Below, one piece after another: positions 9,030 through 18,029 of a DNA stretch of 64,000 nucleotides (position 1 is the stretch's first letter; each line of letters starts with the position of its first letter). Source of the stretch: Streptomyces sp. NBC_01551 (lineage in GTDB: Bacteria > Actinomycetota > Actinomycetes > Streptomycetales > Streptomycetaceae); assembly GCF_026339935.1 (NCBI RefSeq), contig NZ_JAPEPX010000001.1, positions 2,276,501 through 2,340,500 of the forward strand, given 5' to 3'. Position numbers and translations under genes: made by a program. Below the pieces are notes generated by a model. It saw only the letters and a program-made list of their open reading frames with translations. It was not told where the DNA came from and did no database searches.

Positions 9030-11444
9030 TTACTTGGCGGCGGGGCCGACCTCGATCGTCATCTGGAGACCGTCGTACGTCTCCTTCGCGATCTTGATCT
9101 TGGTGTTGGTGTCAGTGACCTTCACCGAACCGGTCGGGTTCTCGTCGTAGAAGTACTTGCCCTTGTGGTCGTCGAAGACCAGGTTCGCGGGCTTCGGCTT
9201 CAGGAACAGCGCCTCACCGTTCTTGTGCAGGGTGAAGGCGTCCGTCGAGTACGCGCTGAACGTCGCGTCGTACGGCTGGATCTTGTTCCGCAGCAGGGTG
9301 CCGTCCGACCACTTCATCGGCTTGGCGTTGGCGTCGATCGGGAGGATCAGACCCGAGCCCGGGTGCTGGCTGGTGTTGTTGTCCTTCTGGGACTTGTCCC
9401 AGAGCCAGATCAGCAGGCCGTCCTGGTACGGGTAGTGCTCGACCCAGCCCGGCTTCGTGTTGGAGAAGCCGAAGTTGTACGGGCCGACCTTGAGGGTGGA
9501 GTCGTACGAGACGTAGCGGCGGTTCTCCGCGATGTAGTACTGCTCGTAGTCCTTGGTGAAACCGGCGCCGATGCGGGAGAAGCCCTTGCCGGTCCAGCCG
9601 TTGTCGCCGTTCTCGGCGCCGTCGGTGAACAGCGCGGAGCCGTCCGCGGTCAGGGTGACGGCGTCGGCCGTGAAGCCCTTGCCGCCCGCGCCGCCGTCCG
9701 TCTGGTAGCGGAAGCGGAGGTCGATCTTCTTGCCCGCGTAGGCGTCGAGCGGGAAGTTGAGCGCCTGCCAGGCACCCGAGACACCGGTCAGCGACGGGCT
9801 GCCGGAGGCGTCGGCCGGGATGGCCTTGCCGTCGGCGGTGCCGGCCAGCGCGGTCCAGTTGGCGCCGCCGTCCGTGGACACCTCGGTGTAGAGGTAGTCG
9901 TAGTCCGCCTCGATGTCCCACCAGCCCTTGAGGGACAGGGCGGCGGACTTCTTGCCGGTCAGGTCGACCGAGCGGGTGAGGGTGTTCTTGAGGTCGTCAC
10001 CCATGTTGCTCCACCACTGCGAGGAGCCCTCGGCGGGAGCGACGATGTCGGTCTTGACCTGCTTCTTCGGCAGCTCGACGAGCAGCGCCTGCTTGTCCTT
10101 GGTGTTGTACTCCGAAACGCCCAGCTTGTGGGTGGACTTCGTCGCGGCCTTGGCCGTGTCGTAGTTCAGCCAGCCCAGCTGGAGCTTGTCCCAGGCAGTC
10201 ATGTCGCCCGGGAGGTCGCCTATGGAGTCCTTGCCCTCGCCGAGCCAGGAGCCGGCCGACATCAGGGACCAGAAGCCGACGCTGTTGTCGCCGCCGCCGG
10301 AGGTGTCGTAGAGGTCCGGCAGACCGAGGTCGTGGCCGTACTCGTGCGCGAAGACGCCGAGGCCGCCGTTCTCCGGCTGCATCGTGTAGTCGCCGACCCA
10401 GATGCCGGTGCTGCCGATCTGCGTGCCGCCGGCCTTGTTGTTCTCCGGGCCGGTCTTGCCCGCCTGGGTGCCGTACGCGTACCAGCGGTGCGCCCACAGC
10501 GCGCTGGTGCCCTGCACACCGCCGCCGGCCGACTCGTCCTCGCCCGCGTGGACGATCTGGAAGTGGTCGATGTAGCCGTCGGGCTCGTTGAAGTTGCCGT
10601 CGCCGTCGAAGTCGTAGCGGTCCCACTGGTCGTACTGGGCCAGCTGCGCCTTGATCTGGGCGTCGGTCTTGCCCGCCTTCTTCTGGGCCTCGGTCCAGGC
10701 GGTCACGCCGTCCTTGACGGTGTCCCAGACGTTGGAGCAGTTGGTCTGGCCGCAGTAGTTCGAGCCGTAACGACCCTCGTTGTACGGGATCTTGACCCAG
10801 TCGGCGACCTCGCCCTCGACCGAGTAACGGCCCGAGGAGGTCTTCTCGTAGTAGGTCTTCAGCGAGTTCTTGCCCTTGCCGGTACCGAAGTACAGGTCCT
10901 GGAAGTAGTCGCGGCTGAAGTCCTTGCGCCAGGCGGTGCTGTTGTTCTCCTTGCGGTCCGGCTGCGCGATGGTGTTGTGCAGCGGACCGGGGGTGCCGCC
11001 GTACTTCGGGACCGGGGGCTTGGGGCCCTCCGGGCCGTCCGGGTCGAACATGGTCGTGTTGTCGACCTGGTCGCCGAACTCGACGAGGATCGTGAAGATC
11101 TTGTCGGTCTTCTCGCGGCCGAGCTCGACGTACTTCTTGTCGTCGAGCTTGACGACCTTCGAGGCACCGCGCTGCTCGACGTCCTTCTTGCCGGACAGCA
11201 CCTGCTGCAGGGCAGCCTCGCGCTGCTGGTCCTGCACCTTGCTGAACGGGCCTTCGAGGTCGTGCTTGACCTGCTCCTTCGCGGGAGCGGTCGGGTCCTC
11301 GCGGTGAGCGGCGGGCGCGGTCCACTGGTCGTCGGCCTGCGCGGCCGTCGTGAAGACGGCGAAGCCGGAAGCGGCGGTGGCGGCCATGGTCACGGCCACG
11401 GCGGCCGCGCGCAGCGAACGCCTACGGGCGGAATTGCTGGTCAC
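9030..11444 (-). CDS. Secreted M6-family metalloprotease (immune inhibitor A type)
   Basis: Large extracellular zinc protease of 804 residues. GTG at 11444 opens a signal peptide with a basic start (SARRRSLRA), a hydrophobic stretch and an AQA cleavage site near residue 37. A propeptide follows. The zinc site is H367-E-Y-G-H371 with D377 (HEYGHDLGLPD), the M6 signature. Before it, DFDGDGNFNEPDG (about 278-290) looks like a calcium-binding loop. The second half has two beta-sandwich-like segments typical of InhA proteins. It probably degrades proteins during morphological growth. It is monocistronic, with a terminator downstream. Confidence 0.93.
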   Translation of the reverse strand: MTSNSARRRSLRAAAVAVTMAATAASGFAVFTTAAQADDQWTAPAAHREDPTAPAKEQVKHDLEGPFSKVQDQQREAALQQVLSGKKDVEQRGASKVVKLDDKKYVELGREKTDKIFTILVEFGDQVDNTTMFDPDGPEGPKPPVPKYGGTPGPLHNTIAQPDRKENNSTAWRKDFSRDYFQDLYFGTGKGKNSLKTYYEKTSSGRYSVEGEVADWVKIPYNEGRYGSNYCGQTNCSNVWDTVKDGVTAWTEAQKKAGKTDAQIKAQLAQYDQWDRYDFDGDGNFNEPDGYIDHFQIVHAGEDESAGGGVQGTSALWAHRWYAYGTQAGKTGPENNKAGGTQIGSTGIWVGDYTMQPENGGLGVFAHEYGHDLGLPDLYDTSGGGDNSVGFWSLMSAGSWLGEGKDSIGDLPGDMTAWDKLQLGWLNYDTAKAATKSTHKLGVSEYNTKDKQALLVELPKKQVKTDIVAPAEGSSQWWSNMGDDLKNTLTRSVDLTGKKSAALSLKGWWDIEADYDYLYTEVSTDGGANWTALAGTADGKAIPADASGSPSLTGVSGAWQALNFPLDAYAGKKIDLRFRYQTDGGAGGKGFTADAVTLTADGSALFTDGAENGDNGWTGKGFSRIGAGFTKDYEQYYIAENRRYVSYDSTLKVGPYNFGFSNTKPGWVEHYPYQDGLLIWLWDKSQKDNNTSQHPGSGLILPIDANAKPMKWSDGTLLRNKIQPYDATFSAYSTDAFTLHKNGEALFLKPKPANLVFDDHKGKYFYDENPTGSVKVTDTNTKIKIAKETYDGLQMTIEVGPAAK

Positions 11445-11827
11445 TTGATGTCGTTCCCCTCCCGCGGCCGCGACGTAGGTCGGAACGTCTCCATGGGAGC
11501 GGGGGGTTCCGCGCGGCGCGCGTCTCAAGTGACGACATTTGACCGGAGAGTCTAAAGAAAAGACAGACCTTGACTTGTTCCTTACAACTGCACTATGCGG
11601 TCAACGAGTTCCGCTATTCGGACGTTCCGCAGCCATATGGGACGAAGGCCGCTTCACCACCCCCGCGTGGCACGGGCGAATGACCCCGTGCGCCCCCCGT
11701 GCTCCGGCACCGTGGGTTAGGTCACGCTTACCGGTAGTTCCGCTCGGGCATCTCCCGTCGTAGAGTCACTTGACGCGCGACCTAGTTGAGCCGACTCCCC
11801 CTCCCCGCCTTGAGGACGGATATCGCC
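11445..11827. other. 383-nt divergent promoter region
   Basis: No gene is seen between the protease gene and the small membrane gene. The AT-richer stretch 11530-11640 probably holds promoters for both. On the plus strand TTGACT (11570-11575) and TATGCG (11594-11599) are spaced by 18 nt, a fair sigma-HrdB-like pair, but 230 nt from the next start codon. TAGAGT near 11762 lies closer to that gene. Confidence 0.5.
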
Positions 11828-12127
11828 ATGCCGCGTCCGACTGCCGCACAGCTCGCCTACGGGTCCGCCACCGTCGTCGTCTCGACGATCGCCATGCTGC
11901 TGCTCTCGCAGACGAGCACGGGGCTCGGGGTCGCGGTCATCTCCGCCGCCGCGCTCGCCCTCGGGCTGCTCGTCGCGCTCACCGTGCCCTCCCCGCGCCG
12001 CCGCGGCCGGCACGCGGCCACCCGGGCCGGAGCGCCCGCCTCCGCGGCGGAGCCCGCGGACACGACTGCGGCCGCCCGGGTGTCAGCTCCCCGGACGGCC
12101 GCTGCCGAACACCCCGTGCACCACTGA
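11828..12127 (+). CDS. Small two-helix membrane protein
   Basis: Unrecognised 99-residue protein. Two hydrophobic segments (about residues 9-28, with AYGSATVVVSTIAMLLLS, and 33-52, with GVAVISAAALALGLLVALTV) are followed by a basic Arg/His stretch and an Ala/Thr-rich tail. The topology would be a hairpin with a cytoplasmic basic tail. ATG at 11828 has TTGAGGAC about 10 nt upstream. It is monocistronic, ended by a palindromic terminator. Proteins like this are common in Streptomyces and have no assigned role. Confidence 0.65.
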   Translation: MPRPTAAQLAYGSATVVVSTIAMLLLSQTSTGLGVAVISAAALALGLLVALTVPSPRRRGRHAATRAGAPASAAEPADTTAAARVSAPRTAAAEHPVHH

Positions 12128-12152
12128 GCGGCTGCCGCGGGGGCACGCTCGG

Positions 12153-12178
12153 CGCCCGTTCCGCATGCGGAACGGGCG
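12153..12178. terminator. Bidirectional 26-nt palindromic terminator
   Basis: CGCCCGTTCCGCATGCGGAACGGGCG would be a perfect palindrome; arms are 12153-12165 and 12166-12178. It lies between two convergent genes (stops at 12127 and 12232) and can end both transcripts. Confidence 0.7.
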
Positions 12179-12231
12179 GCCTCCCGTGAGGGAGACCGCC
12201 CGCGAGCGCCGGTGGTCGAGGGACGGGGCTG

Positions 12232-12957
12232 TCAGGTCGACTTGACCACCACGGTCTTGGCGACCTTGTCGTGCAGCGCCTGCTTGTACGGCTTGTCGAC
12301 GAGCATCGAGACGATCAGCGCGAGCGGCCACAGGCAGAGGCAGCACACCAGCGTCGGGATCCACAGCACGGCGGCGCGGCTGAGCGAGGGGCCGGAGCCG
12401 GGCACGCTGCCGTCGTTGAGCATCGCGACGCGCAGGCCCAGCCACTGCTTGCCGAGGGTCCGGCCGTCGCGCTTGGTGAACCACCAGTCGTAGCCGACGT
12501 ACGCGACGATGCCGATCAGCGTCCAGAGCAGGCCGCTGCCGCCGTACGAGTTGGAGATGACCTCGGTGACGTCCTCACCCTTGTCGGTGTCGACCATGTA
12601 CCGCCGGTTGCCGAAGGGCAATTGGATGAGGAACAGCGGGATCGTGACGATGAGCGCGTCGATGATGCGGGCGGACAGCCGCCTGCCGAAGTCCGCGAGC
12701 GGGGGCATGCCGGCGAGCGGGTCGGGCATGCCGGATCCGCCGCCGGAGCCGCCGTACGGGTCTCCCCCGCCGCCGTACGGGGGCGGCGGGGGCGGAAACC
12801 CCCCGGGCCCGCCGGGGGCTCCGCCGCCGGGGGCTCCGGGGGGTGGCGGCGGCGAACCGTACGGCGAACCGCCCGACGGAGGTGTCGGTTCCTGGGGCTT
12901 CTTCCGGAACGGGTCTTCCTCGGGCGGCTCGCCCGGCGGCGGCTGATCGGTGCTCAT
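12232..12957 (-). CDS. RDD family membrane protein
   Basis: Membrane protein of 241 residues. The N-terminal 90 residues are Pro/Gly-rich and probably disordered. The C-terminal RDD domain starts near residue 90 with FGRRLSARIIDALIVTIPLFL (the R-D pair), followed by VGYDWWFTKRDGRTLGKQWLGLRV, the second signature, and a third hydrophobic helix near LVCCLCLWPLALIVSMLV. RDD proteins are membrane proteins of mostly unknown role, some linked to Na+/H+ antiport. A second RDD gene follows 313 nt upstream on the same strand. Confidence 0.88.
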   Translation of the reverse strand: MSTDQPPPGEPPEEDPFRKKPQEPTPPSGGSPYGSPPPPPGAPGGGAPGGPGGFPPPPPPYGGGGDPYGGSGGGSGMPDPLAGMPPLADFGRRLSARIIDALIVTIPLFLIQLPFGNRRYMVDTDKGEDVTEVISNSYGGSGLLWTLIGIVAYVGYDWWFTKRDGRTLGKQWLGLRVAMLNDGSVPGSGPSLSRAAVLWIPTLVCCLCLWPLALIVSMLVDKPYKQALHDKVAKTVVVKST

Positions 12958-13109
12958 GGCCCGAGTCGAACCCGCCGCCGCGACCCCCGCAACGGGACCG
13001 CGTCCGTCCGGGCGACCGACCCCGGCGGGGCGGGGCGGGGCCTGGGGCGCCTCCCAGCGGTGGCTGACGGAGCGCCGCGCCGGGCGGGGGCTTTGCGGGC
13101 TGCCCCCTT

Positions 13110-13271
13110 GGGCCTGTCGTCACAGTGGCGCCGGTCAGGCCCGCGGCGTCCGGCGCCGCGCATCGCAAGGCGGAGGGGCACCCGCGTACTGGACGTACTC
13201 CGGTGCCCCGACAACGCGGCGAGGCGCGGTGCCGGGCGTCGCGGGCCAGGCGCCACCTTGGCGACAGGCCC
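13110..13271. repeat. 162-nt imperfect inverted-repeat element with nested hairpin
   Basis: The outer arms (13110 onward and up to 13271) are roughly 50 nt each and mostly complementary: GGGCCTGTCG at one end answers CGACAGGCCC at the other, with further matching GGCGCC and GGCCCGCG blocks. A central hairpin at 13175-13209 pairs GGGGCACC with GGTGCCCC and has inner GTAC repeats. It fills the gap between two RDD genes and ends at a stop codon. I recall very similar sequence scattered between genes in other Streptomyces, so it may be a MITE-like element or a structured RNA/terminator. Confidence 0.6.
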
Positions 13272-15742
13272 TAGCGCGCTACGTAGGTGCCCGCCGCGCG
13301 GTCGTGCCAGGCGCGGCGGCGGGGGCGGTCCAGGAGGCACCAGAGGCTGCCGGGGAGCCCGAGGAGCGCGTACACCAGCCAGCGGCGCAGGGCCGCGCCG
13401 AAGGTCGGCGGGCGGAGGGTGGCGGTGGCCAGCACCCGGACGCCGAACAGCTTCTTGCCCGGGGTGCGGCCCCAACGGGCGGTGGGCAGGGCCTCGTAGA
13501 AGACCCCGAAGAGGAGGACGGCGCCCAGGACGATGCCGAGGTAGCCGGCGATGGTGCCGTCCAGCAGCCAGACGGTGGTGGTGCGGCCGGTGCCCCGGGC
13601 GGCGTCCACCTTGGCCTGGAGGTGGGCGGTGGCGTCGGGCACGAGGGGCTGGGCGGCTGCCGCCGCGACGGCGGTGAGGACGAGGGAGTCCAGCGCGCGG
13701 GCGAGCCCCCGGCGGACGAGCCCGGCGGGGCGCACGGCCCGCTCCGCCATGCGCTCGAACACGGCCCGGGCGGTGGGCCGGGGCGCGGCGTCGTCGCCGG
13801 GCGCGGCCGCCTCGGCCTCGGCCCCGGCCTCAGCGGCAGCCGCCGGGCGGGCCGTCCGAGCCGAGTCGGGCCCCTGGCCCCGGGCCGGGTCCTGCACCGC
13901 ACCCGGGGTGGGAACCTGAGCCTGTGCCGCGGCAGGAGCCGCCGCCTGATCCCGGACCTGCCCGTGGGACTGGCCCCCGGCTTGATGCGAGGCCTGCCCG
14001 GAAGCCTGTCCCTGGCCTCGGGCCTGAACCTGGGCCCCGGCCTGTGCCTGTGCCTGTGCGGGGGCATGGGCCTGTGCGGGGGCATGGGCCTGACCCGGAA
14101 CCTGAGCCTGGCCCGGAACCTGAGCCTGCCCCGAGGGCTGGCCCTGCCCCAAGAGGTGGGCCTGACCCGGGGCTTGGACCGAGACCGAGCCCAGGACCTG
14201 TCCCGGGAACTGAGCCTGTCCCAGGAACCGGCCCTGGCCCTGACCTTGGCCGTGTCCCTGACCCTGACCCTGGCCCTGGGCCTGGGCCTGGGCCTGGGCC
14301 TGGGCCTGGCCGTGTCCCTGGGCCTGGCCGTGTCCCTGGGCCTGGCCCTGGGCCTGAGCCCGGGCAGGGGCAGGGGCAGGGGCAGGGGCGGGAGCCGGCG
14401 AGCGGATCGGCGCGGGGCTCGGAGCGGCAGCCTGGGCGGCGCCGGGCCAGGAGGACGTGAGTCCGGACCCGGGGAGCCCGCCGGGAGCGTCGGGCCACTC
14501 CGGGGAAGGCGCCGGGGCGGCCTGGCTCGCCGCGGAACGCGCCGACAGGATCCCCACGCCCTCCGCGGCCGCGTACGGGGCATCGGACCACTCCGGGACA
14601 CCCGTCGGCGGCCGACCCGACGAGCTCCCGGCACCCCCCGCAGCGGGGCCATGGGCATCGGGCCACGCCGGTCCGGCCGCCGGCGACCGGGCCGAGAGGA
14701 TCCCCACGCCCTCCGCAGCCGTGTACGGGGCATCGGGCCACGCCGCGCCGGGCCCTGGAGCCCTGCTCGCCGGGGACTGGGCCGACAGGATGCCCACGCC
14801 CTCCGCGGCCGGGTACGGGGCGTCGGACCACTCCGAGGCAGGCGTCGGGGGCCGACCCGACGAGCGCCCGGCACCCCCCGCAGCGGGGCCGGGGGCGTCG
14901 GGCCACGCCGGGCCGGCCGCTGGGGCCTGGCTCACCGGTGACCGAGCCGAGAGGATCCCCACGCTCTCCGCAGCGGGGTGGGGGGCGTCGGTCCAGCCCT
15001 GGGCGGGCGCCGGGGGTGCGCTGGACGGGGAGCGGGCCGCGAGGACGCCCGCGCCCTCCGCCGGCCGGTGGGCGGTGCCGGACCACTCCGGGGCCGGGGC
15101 CGCGGGGCGGGCCGACACGATGCCCGCCGCGGCCGCCGCGGGGTGGGAGGGGCCGGGCCACTCCGGGGAGGCCGCCGGCGAGCGGGGTGGCGCGGACGGC
15201 GCCTGGGCCGGGATCGGGGCCGGGGGCGCCGTGCGCGCCAGGGAGACACCGGCCGGGCGGCGCGCCGGGTCCTCCGGGATGGCCGCCGAACCCCGTGCAC
15301 GGTCCCCCGGCATGCCTACCGAACGCCCGGCAGGATCCTCCGGCATGCCAACCGAACGCCCCGCCATGTCCCCCGGCATAACCGCCGAACCCCGTGCGGG
15401 GTCCCCCGGCATGCCTACCGAACGCCCCGCAGGATCCCCCGGCACGGCCGTCGAACGTCCTGCCGGGGCCTCCGGGTTTCCCCAGGACACCCGTGCGTCC
15501 CGCGGGCCCCCGAAGCCCTGCTGGTGCGCGGGGTCGGCCTGCCACCTCACCGGGTCGACGGCCGGCGCGGCCCCCGTCTCGTCCAGGAACACGGGGCCCG
15601 TCTCGTCCACGGTGGGCGCGGGGCGGCTCGTACCCGGAACCCAGGACAGTCCGTTCCAGTACCGGACGTACCCGGGGATGGACGGATCGGGGTAGTAGCC
15701 CTCGCGGGCCGCGTGCTCGCCGTCACCAGGGGAGGCCGTCAA
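13271..15742 (-). CDS. DUF2510-RDD protein with long repeat-rich linker
   Basis: Predicted 823-residue membrane protein. Residues 15-38 (GYYPDPSIPGYVRYWNGLSW) are a DUF2510 domain, often found in actinobacterial membrane proteins. Six 11-residue repeats of the P-G-D-P-A-G-R-S-V-G-M type follow (about 100-165), then longer repeats of about 30 residues around AAEGVGILSARSP and PAWPDAP (about 190-400), then a Gln/Gly/Ala region (about 425-590). The RDD domain is C-terminal. The start is uncertain: TTG at 15742 has GGAG 9 nt upstream; ATG at 15790 is the alternative. The linker length probably varies between strains. Confidence 0.8.
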   Translation of the reverse strand: MTASPGDGEHAAREGYYPDPSIPGYVRYWNGLSWVPGTSRPAPTVDETGPVFLDETGAAPAVDPVRWQADPAHQQGFGGPRDARVSWGNPEAPAGRSTAVPGDPAGRSVGMPGDPARGSAVMPGDMAGRSVGMPEDPAGRSVGMPGDRARGSAAIPEDPARRPAGVSLARTAPPAPIPAQAPSAPPRSPAASPEWPGPSHPAAAAAGIVSARPAAPAPEWSGTAHRPAEGAGVLAARSPSSAPPAPAQGWTDAPHPAAESVGILSARSPVSQAPAAGPAWPDAPGPAAGGAGRSSGRPPTPASEWSDAPYPAAEGVGILSAQSPASRAPGPGAAWPDAPYTAAEGVGILSARSPAAGPAWPDAHGPAAGGAGSSSGRPPTGVPEWSDAPYAAAEGVGILSARSAASQAAPAPSPEWPDAPGGLPGSGLTSSWPGAAQAAAPSPAPIRSPAPAPAPAPAPARAQAQGQAQGHGQAQGHGQAQAQAQAQAQGQGQGQGHGQGQGQGRFLGQAQFPGQVLGSVSVQAPGQAHLLGQGQPSGQAQVPGQAQVPGQAHAPAQAHAPAQAQAQAGAQVQARGQGQASGQASHQAGGQSHGQVRDQAAAPAAAQAQVPTPGAVQDPARGQGPDSARTARPAAAAEAGAEAEAAAPGDDAAPRPTARAVFERMAERAVRPAGLVRRGLARALDSLVLTAVAAAAAQPLVPDATAHLQAKVDAARGTGRTTTVWLLDGTIAGYLGIVLGAVLLFGVFYEALPTARWGRTPGKKLFGVRVLATATLRPPTFGAALRRWLVYALLGLPGSLWCLLDRPRRRAWHDRAAGTYVAR

Positions 15743-16017
15743 TGTCCCCAACTCCGTTCGTGGCTTGAGGCTTGTGCAGGGCAGGACCATAGCCAAGAAC
15801 CTCGGCCCGACAGGTCCGGTAACGGGAGAATCCAAGCCTTCGGGCGAACACTTCTTCTCCCGACTGCTTTCGGTCAGCCGACATGATTCGGCCAACCTGC
15901 AATTCCCTGCCGGAAGTCGCGTCATAGCCGGGCACACCGGCGCTCTCTCCAGGCGCGGGGCCCGAACCAGGCCCCGTGCCCGCCTGTACACACCGCAGAG
16001 CACGAAGTGAGGCCGTC

Positions 16018-16497
16018 ATGCACCACCCCGTCATCGAGCGCGAGCTGGAAGTCAAGCTGGTCCTGTCCCCCGAGCGCAGCGTCCCCGTCCCCGCTCGGCT
16101 CCTGTACCTGACCGACGACCCGTACGCCGTCCACATCGTCTTCCACACCGGCTCCAGCACCCCGGTCAACTGGACCTTCGCCCGCGAGCTGCTCGTGGAG
16201 GGCGTGTTCCGGCCGTCCGGCCACGGCGACGTGCGGATCTGGCCCACCAAGCTCGACAACAAGGGCGTGATCTGCATGGCGCTGAGCTCCCCCGACGGCG
16301 ACGCGCTGCTGGAGGCCCCGGCCGGCTCGGTGTCGGCCTGGCTGGAGCGCACCCTGCGCGTGGTCCCGCCGGGCACCGAGGCGGACCGGCTCGGCCTGGA
16401 CGCCGCGCTGGCCGAGCTGCTCACCCCGACCCCGGCGGACGACCTGTGGCTGCGCGACCCGTGGCCCTCGGACGAGTCCGCGGACGGGGACGCCTGA
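16018..16497 (+). CDS. ssgG: SsgA-like sporulation and cell division protein (SsgG-like)
   Basis: Member of the actinomycete-specific SsgA-like family, 159 residues. Family features are visible: YLTDDPYAVHIVFHTGSSTPVNWTFARELLVEGV, then GHGDVRIWP and the LSSPDGDALLEAP segment. These proteins steer septum placement and peptidoglycan remodelling during sporulation. The name SsgG is inferred from neighbourhood (GlcD-like oxidase, TPR protein and hpd follow, as at the S. coelicolor ssgG locus as I recall it), not from a diagnostic residue. ATG at 16018 has GAAGTGAGG upstream. The tail beyond residue 140 is longer and more acidic than in SsgB. Confidence 0.85.
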   Translation: MHHPVIERELEVKLVLSPERSVPVPARLLYLTDDPYAVHIVFHTGSSTPVNWTFARELLVEGVFRPSGHGDVRIWPTKLDNKGVICMALSSPDGDALLEAPAGSVSAWLERTLRVVPPGTEADRLGLDAALAELLTPTPADDLWLRDPWPSDESADGDA

Positions 16498-16526
16498 TGG
16501 GCGCCCGCGCCCCCCGCGAGACGGCC

Positions 16527-17933
16527 TCAGAAGAGCTTGCCGGGGTTGAGCAGGCCCAGCGGGTCGAAGGCCTGCTTGACCGCGCGATGCATCTCCAGCC
16601 CCACCGGTCCCAGTTCGCGCGCCAGCCACTCCTTCTTCAGGATCCCGACCCCGTGCTCGCCGGTGATGGTGCCGCCCAGCGCCAGCCCGAGCGCCATGAT
16701 CTCGTCGAAGGACTCGCGGGCCCGCCGGGCCTCGTCCGCGTCGGCCGGGTCGAAGCAGACCACGGGGTGGGTGTTGCCGTCGCCCGCGTGCGCGCAGACC
16801 CCGATGAGCAGGTCGTGCGTACGGGCGATGGCGGCCGTGCCGTCCAGCATCTCGGCGAGCCGCGAGCGCGGCACGCACACGTCGTCGATCATCGTGGCGG
16901 GCCGCAGCTCCTCCAGGGCGGTCAGCGACATCCGCCGGGCCTGGAGCAGCAGTTCCGTCTCCGCCTCGTCCTCGGCGGGTACGACGGCGGTCGCCCCGGC
17001 GGCGGCGCACAGCTCCCCCACGTCGGCGAGACGGGCGGGCGCGTCCGGAGTGTCGAAGGCGGCGAGCAGCAGCGCCTCGGTGGTCTCGGGCAGTCCCATC
17101 CTGCCGAGGGCGTTGACGGCGCGGACGGTCGTACGGTCCATCAGCTCCAGCAGCGAGGGGGTGAACCCGGCCTCCATGACGGCGCAGACGGCCTCGCAGG
17201 CGGCCGCGGCGGAGGGGAACTCGGCGGCGAGCGCGAGCTGCCGGGGCGGCGCGGGCCGCAGGGCGAGGACGGCCCGGACCACGACGCCGAGGCTGCCCTC
17301 GGAGCCGACGAACAGCCGGGTGAGGTCATATCCGGCCACGCCCTTGGCGGTACGGCGGCCCGTGCGCAGCAGCCGCCCGTCGGCCAGGACCACGTCGAGG
17401 CCGAGGACGTACTCGGCGGTGACCCCGTACTTGACGCAGCACAGGCCGCCGGAGGCGGTGCCGATGTTGCCGCCGATGGTGCACTGCTCCCAGCTGGAGG
17501 GGTCCGGCGGGTAGTACAGGCCGTGTGCGGCGACGGCCCGGGACAGGACGGCGTTGACCACGCCGGGTTCGACGACGGCGATCCGGTCGACGGTGTCGAT
17601 CTCCAGGACGCGGTCCATCTTGACGAGGGAGAGCACGATGCAGCCGTCGGAGGCGTTGGCGGCGCCGGACAGTCCGGTACGGGCGCCCTGGGGGACCACG
17701 GGGACCCGTAGGGCGGTGGCGGTGCGCAGGACGTGCTGGACCTGTTCGACGGTGCGGGGCAGGACGACGGCCGCCGGGGTGCCGGCGGCGCAGAAGCCGG
17801 CCATGTCGGTGGCGTAGGAGACGGTTACCTGAGGATCGGTCAGGACGGCCTCGGCCGGGAGCCCTTCGAGCAGGCTCGCGTGGAGGCGGTCGTGGAGGCG
17901 GTCGTGGAGCGGCGTTGAGGGGTCGTCGGCCAT
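16527..17933 (-). CDS. FAD-binding oxidase, GlcD/D-lactate dehydrogenase type
   Basis: Flavoprotein of 468 residues that oxidises a 2-hydroxy acid such as glycolate or D-lactate. The PCMH-type FAD domain shows VVPQGARTGLSGAAN, then DPSSWEQCTIGGNIGTASGG and KGVAGYDLTRLFVGSEGSLG. The C-terminal domain has the metal-ligand segment VCAHAGDGNTHP and GTITGEHGVGILKKEWL, typical of GlcD. ATG at 17933; the N-terminus repeats LHDRLHDRLH, which mirrors a GTGGAGGCGGTC tandem in DNA. It is convergent with ssgG and divergent from the TPR gene. Confidence 0.92.
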   Translation of the reverse strand: MADDPSTPLHDRLHDRLHASLLEGLPAEAVLTDPQVTVSYATDMAGFCAAGTPAAVVLPRTVEQVQHVLRTATALRVPVVPQGARTGLSGAANASDGCIVLSLVKMDRVLEIDTVDRIAVVEPGVVNAVLSRAVAAHGLYYPPDPSSWEQCTIGGNIGTASGGLCCVKYGVTAEYVLGLDVVLADGRLLRTGRRTAKGVAGYDLTRLFVGSEGSLGVVVRAVLALRPAPPRQLALAAEFPSAAAACEAVCAVMEAGFTPSLLELMDRTTVRAVNALGRMGLPETTEALLLAAFDTPDAPARLADVGELCAAAGATAVVPAEDEAETELLLQARRMSLTALEELRPATMIDDVCVPRSRLAEMLDGTAAIARTHDLLIGVCAHAGDGNTHPVVCFDPADADEARRARESFDEIMALGLALGGTITGEHGVGILKKEWLARELGPVGLEMHRAVKQAFDPLGLLNPGKLF

Positions 17934-18029
17934 GGGGCCAGCGTGGCAGCCGGGGCCATCGGTGTGAACACGCCCGCGACCCTCTTCGGACACCTCGGCG
18001 AACTCTTCATATTGACGCACAGTGACCCC

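Noticed and set aside
9009..11555. An 848-codon open frame on the plus strand across the M6 protease gene
   Set aside because: Its Val/Leu/Arg-rich composition is the usual shadow of a high-GC gene on the other strand; it has no domain and no ribosome site.
14274..14400. Short direct repeats (CCTGGG units) that might be a CRISPR array
   Set aside because: The units are 6 bp, in frame with a Gln/Gly/Ala coding repeat, and have no spacers.
12950..14941. A 663-codon open frame on the plus strand
   Set aside because: It mirrors the repeat-rich RDD gene and contains the inverted-repeat element; no known domain. The minus-strand frame ends in a clear RDD domain.
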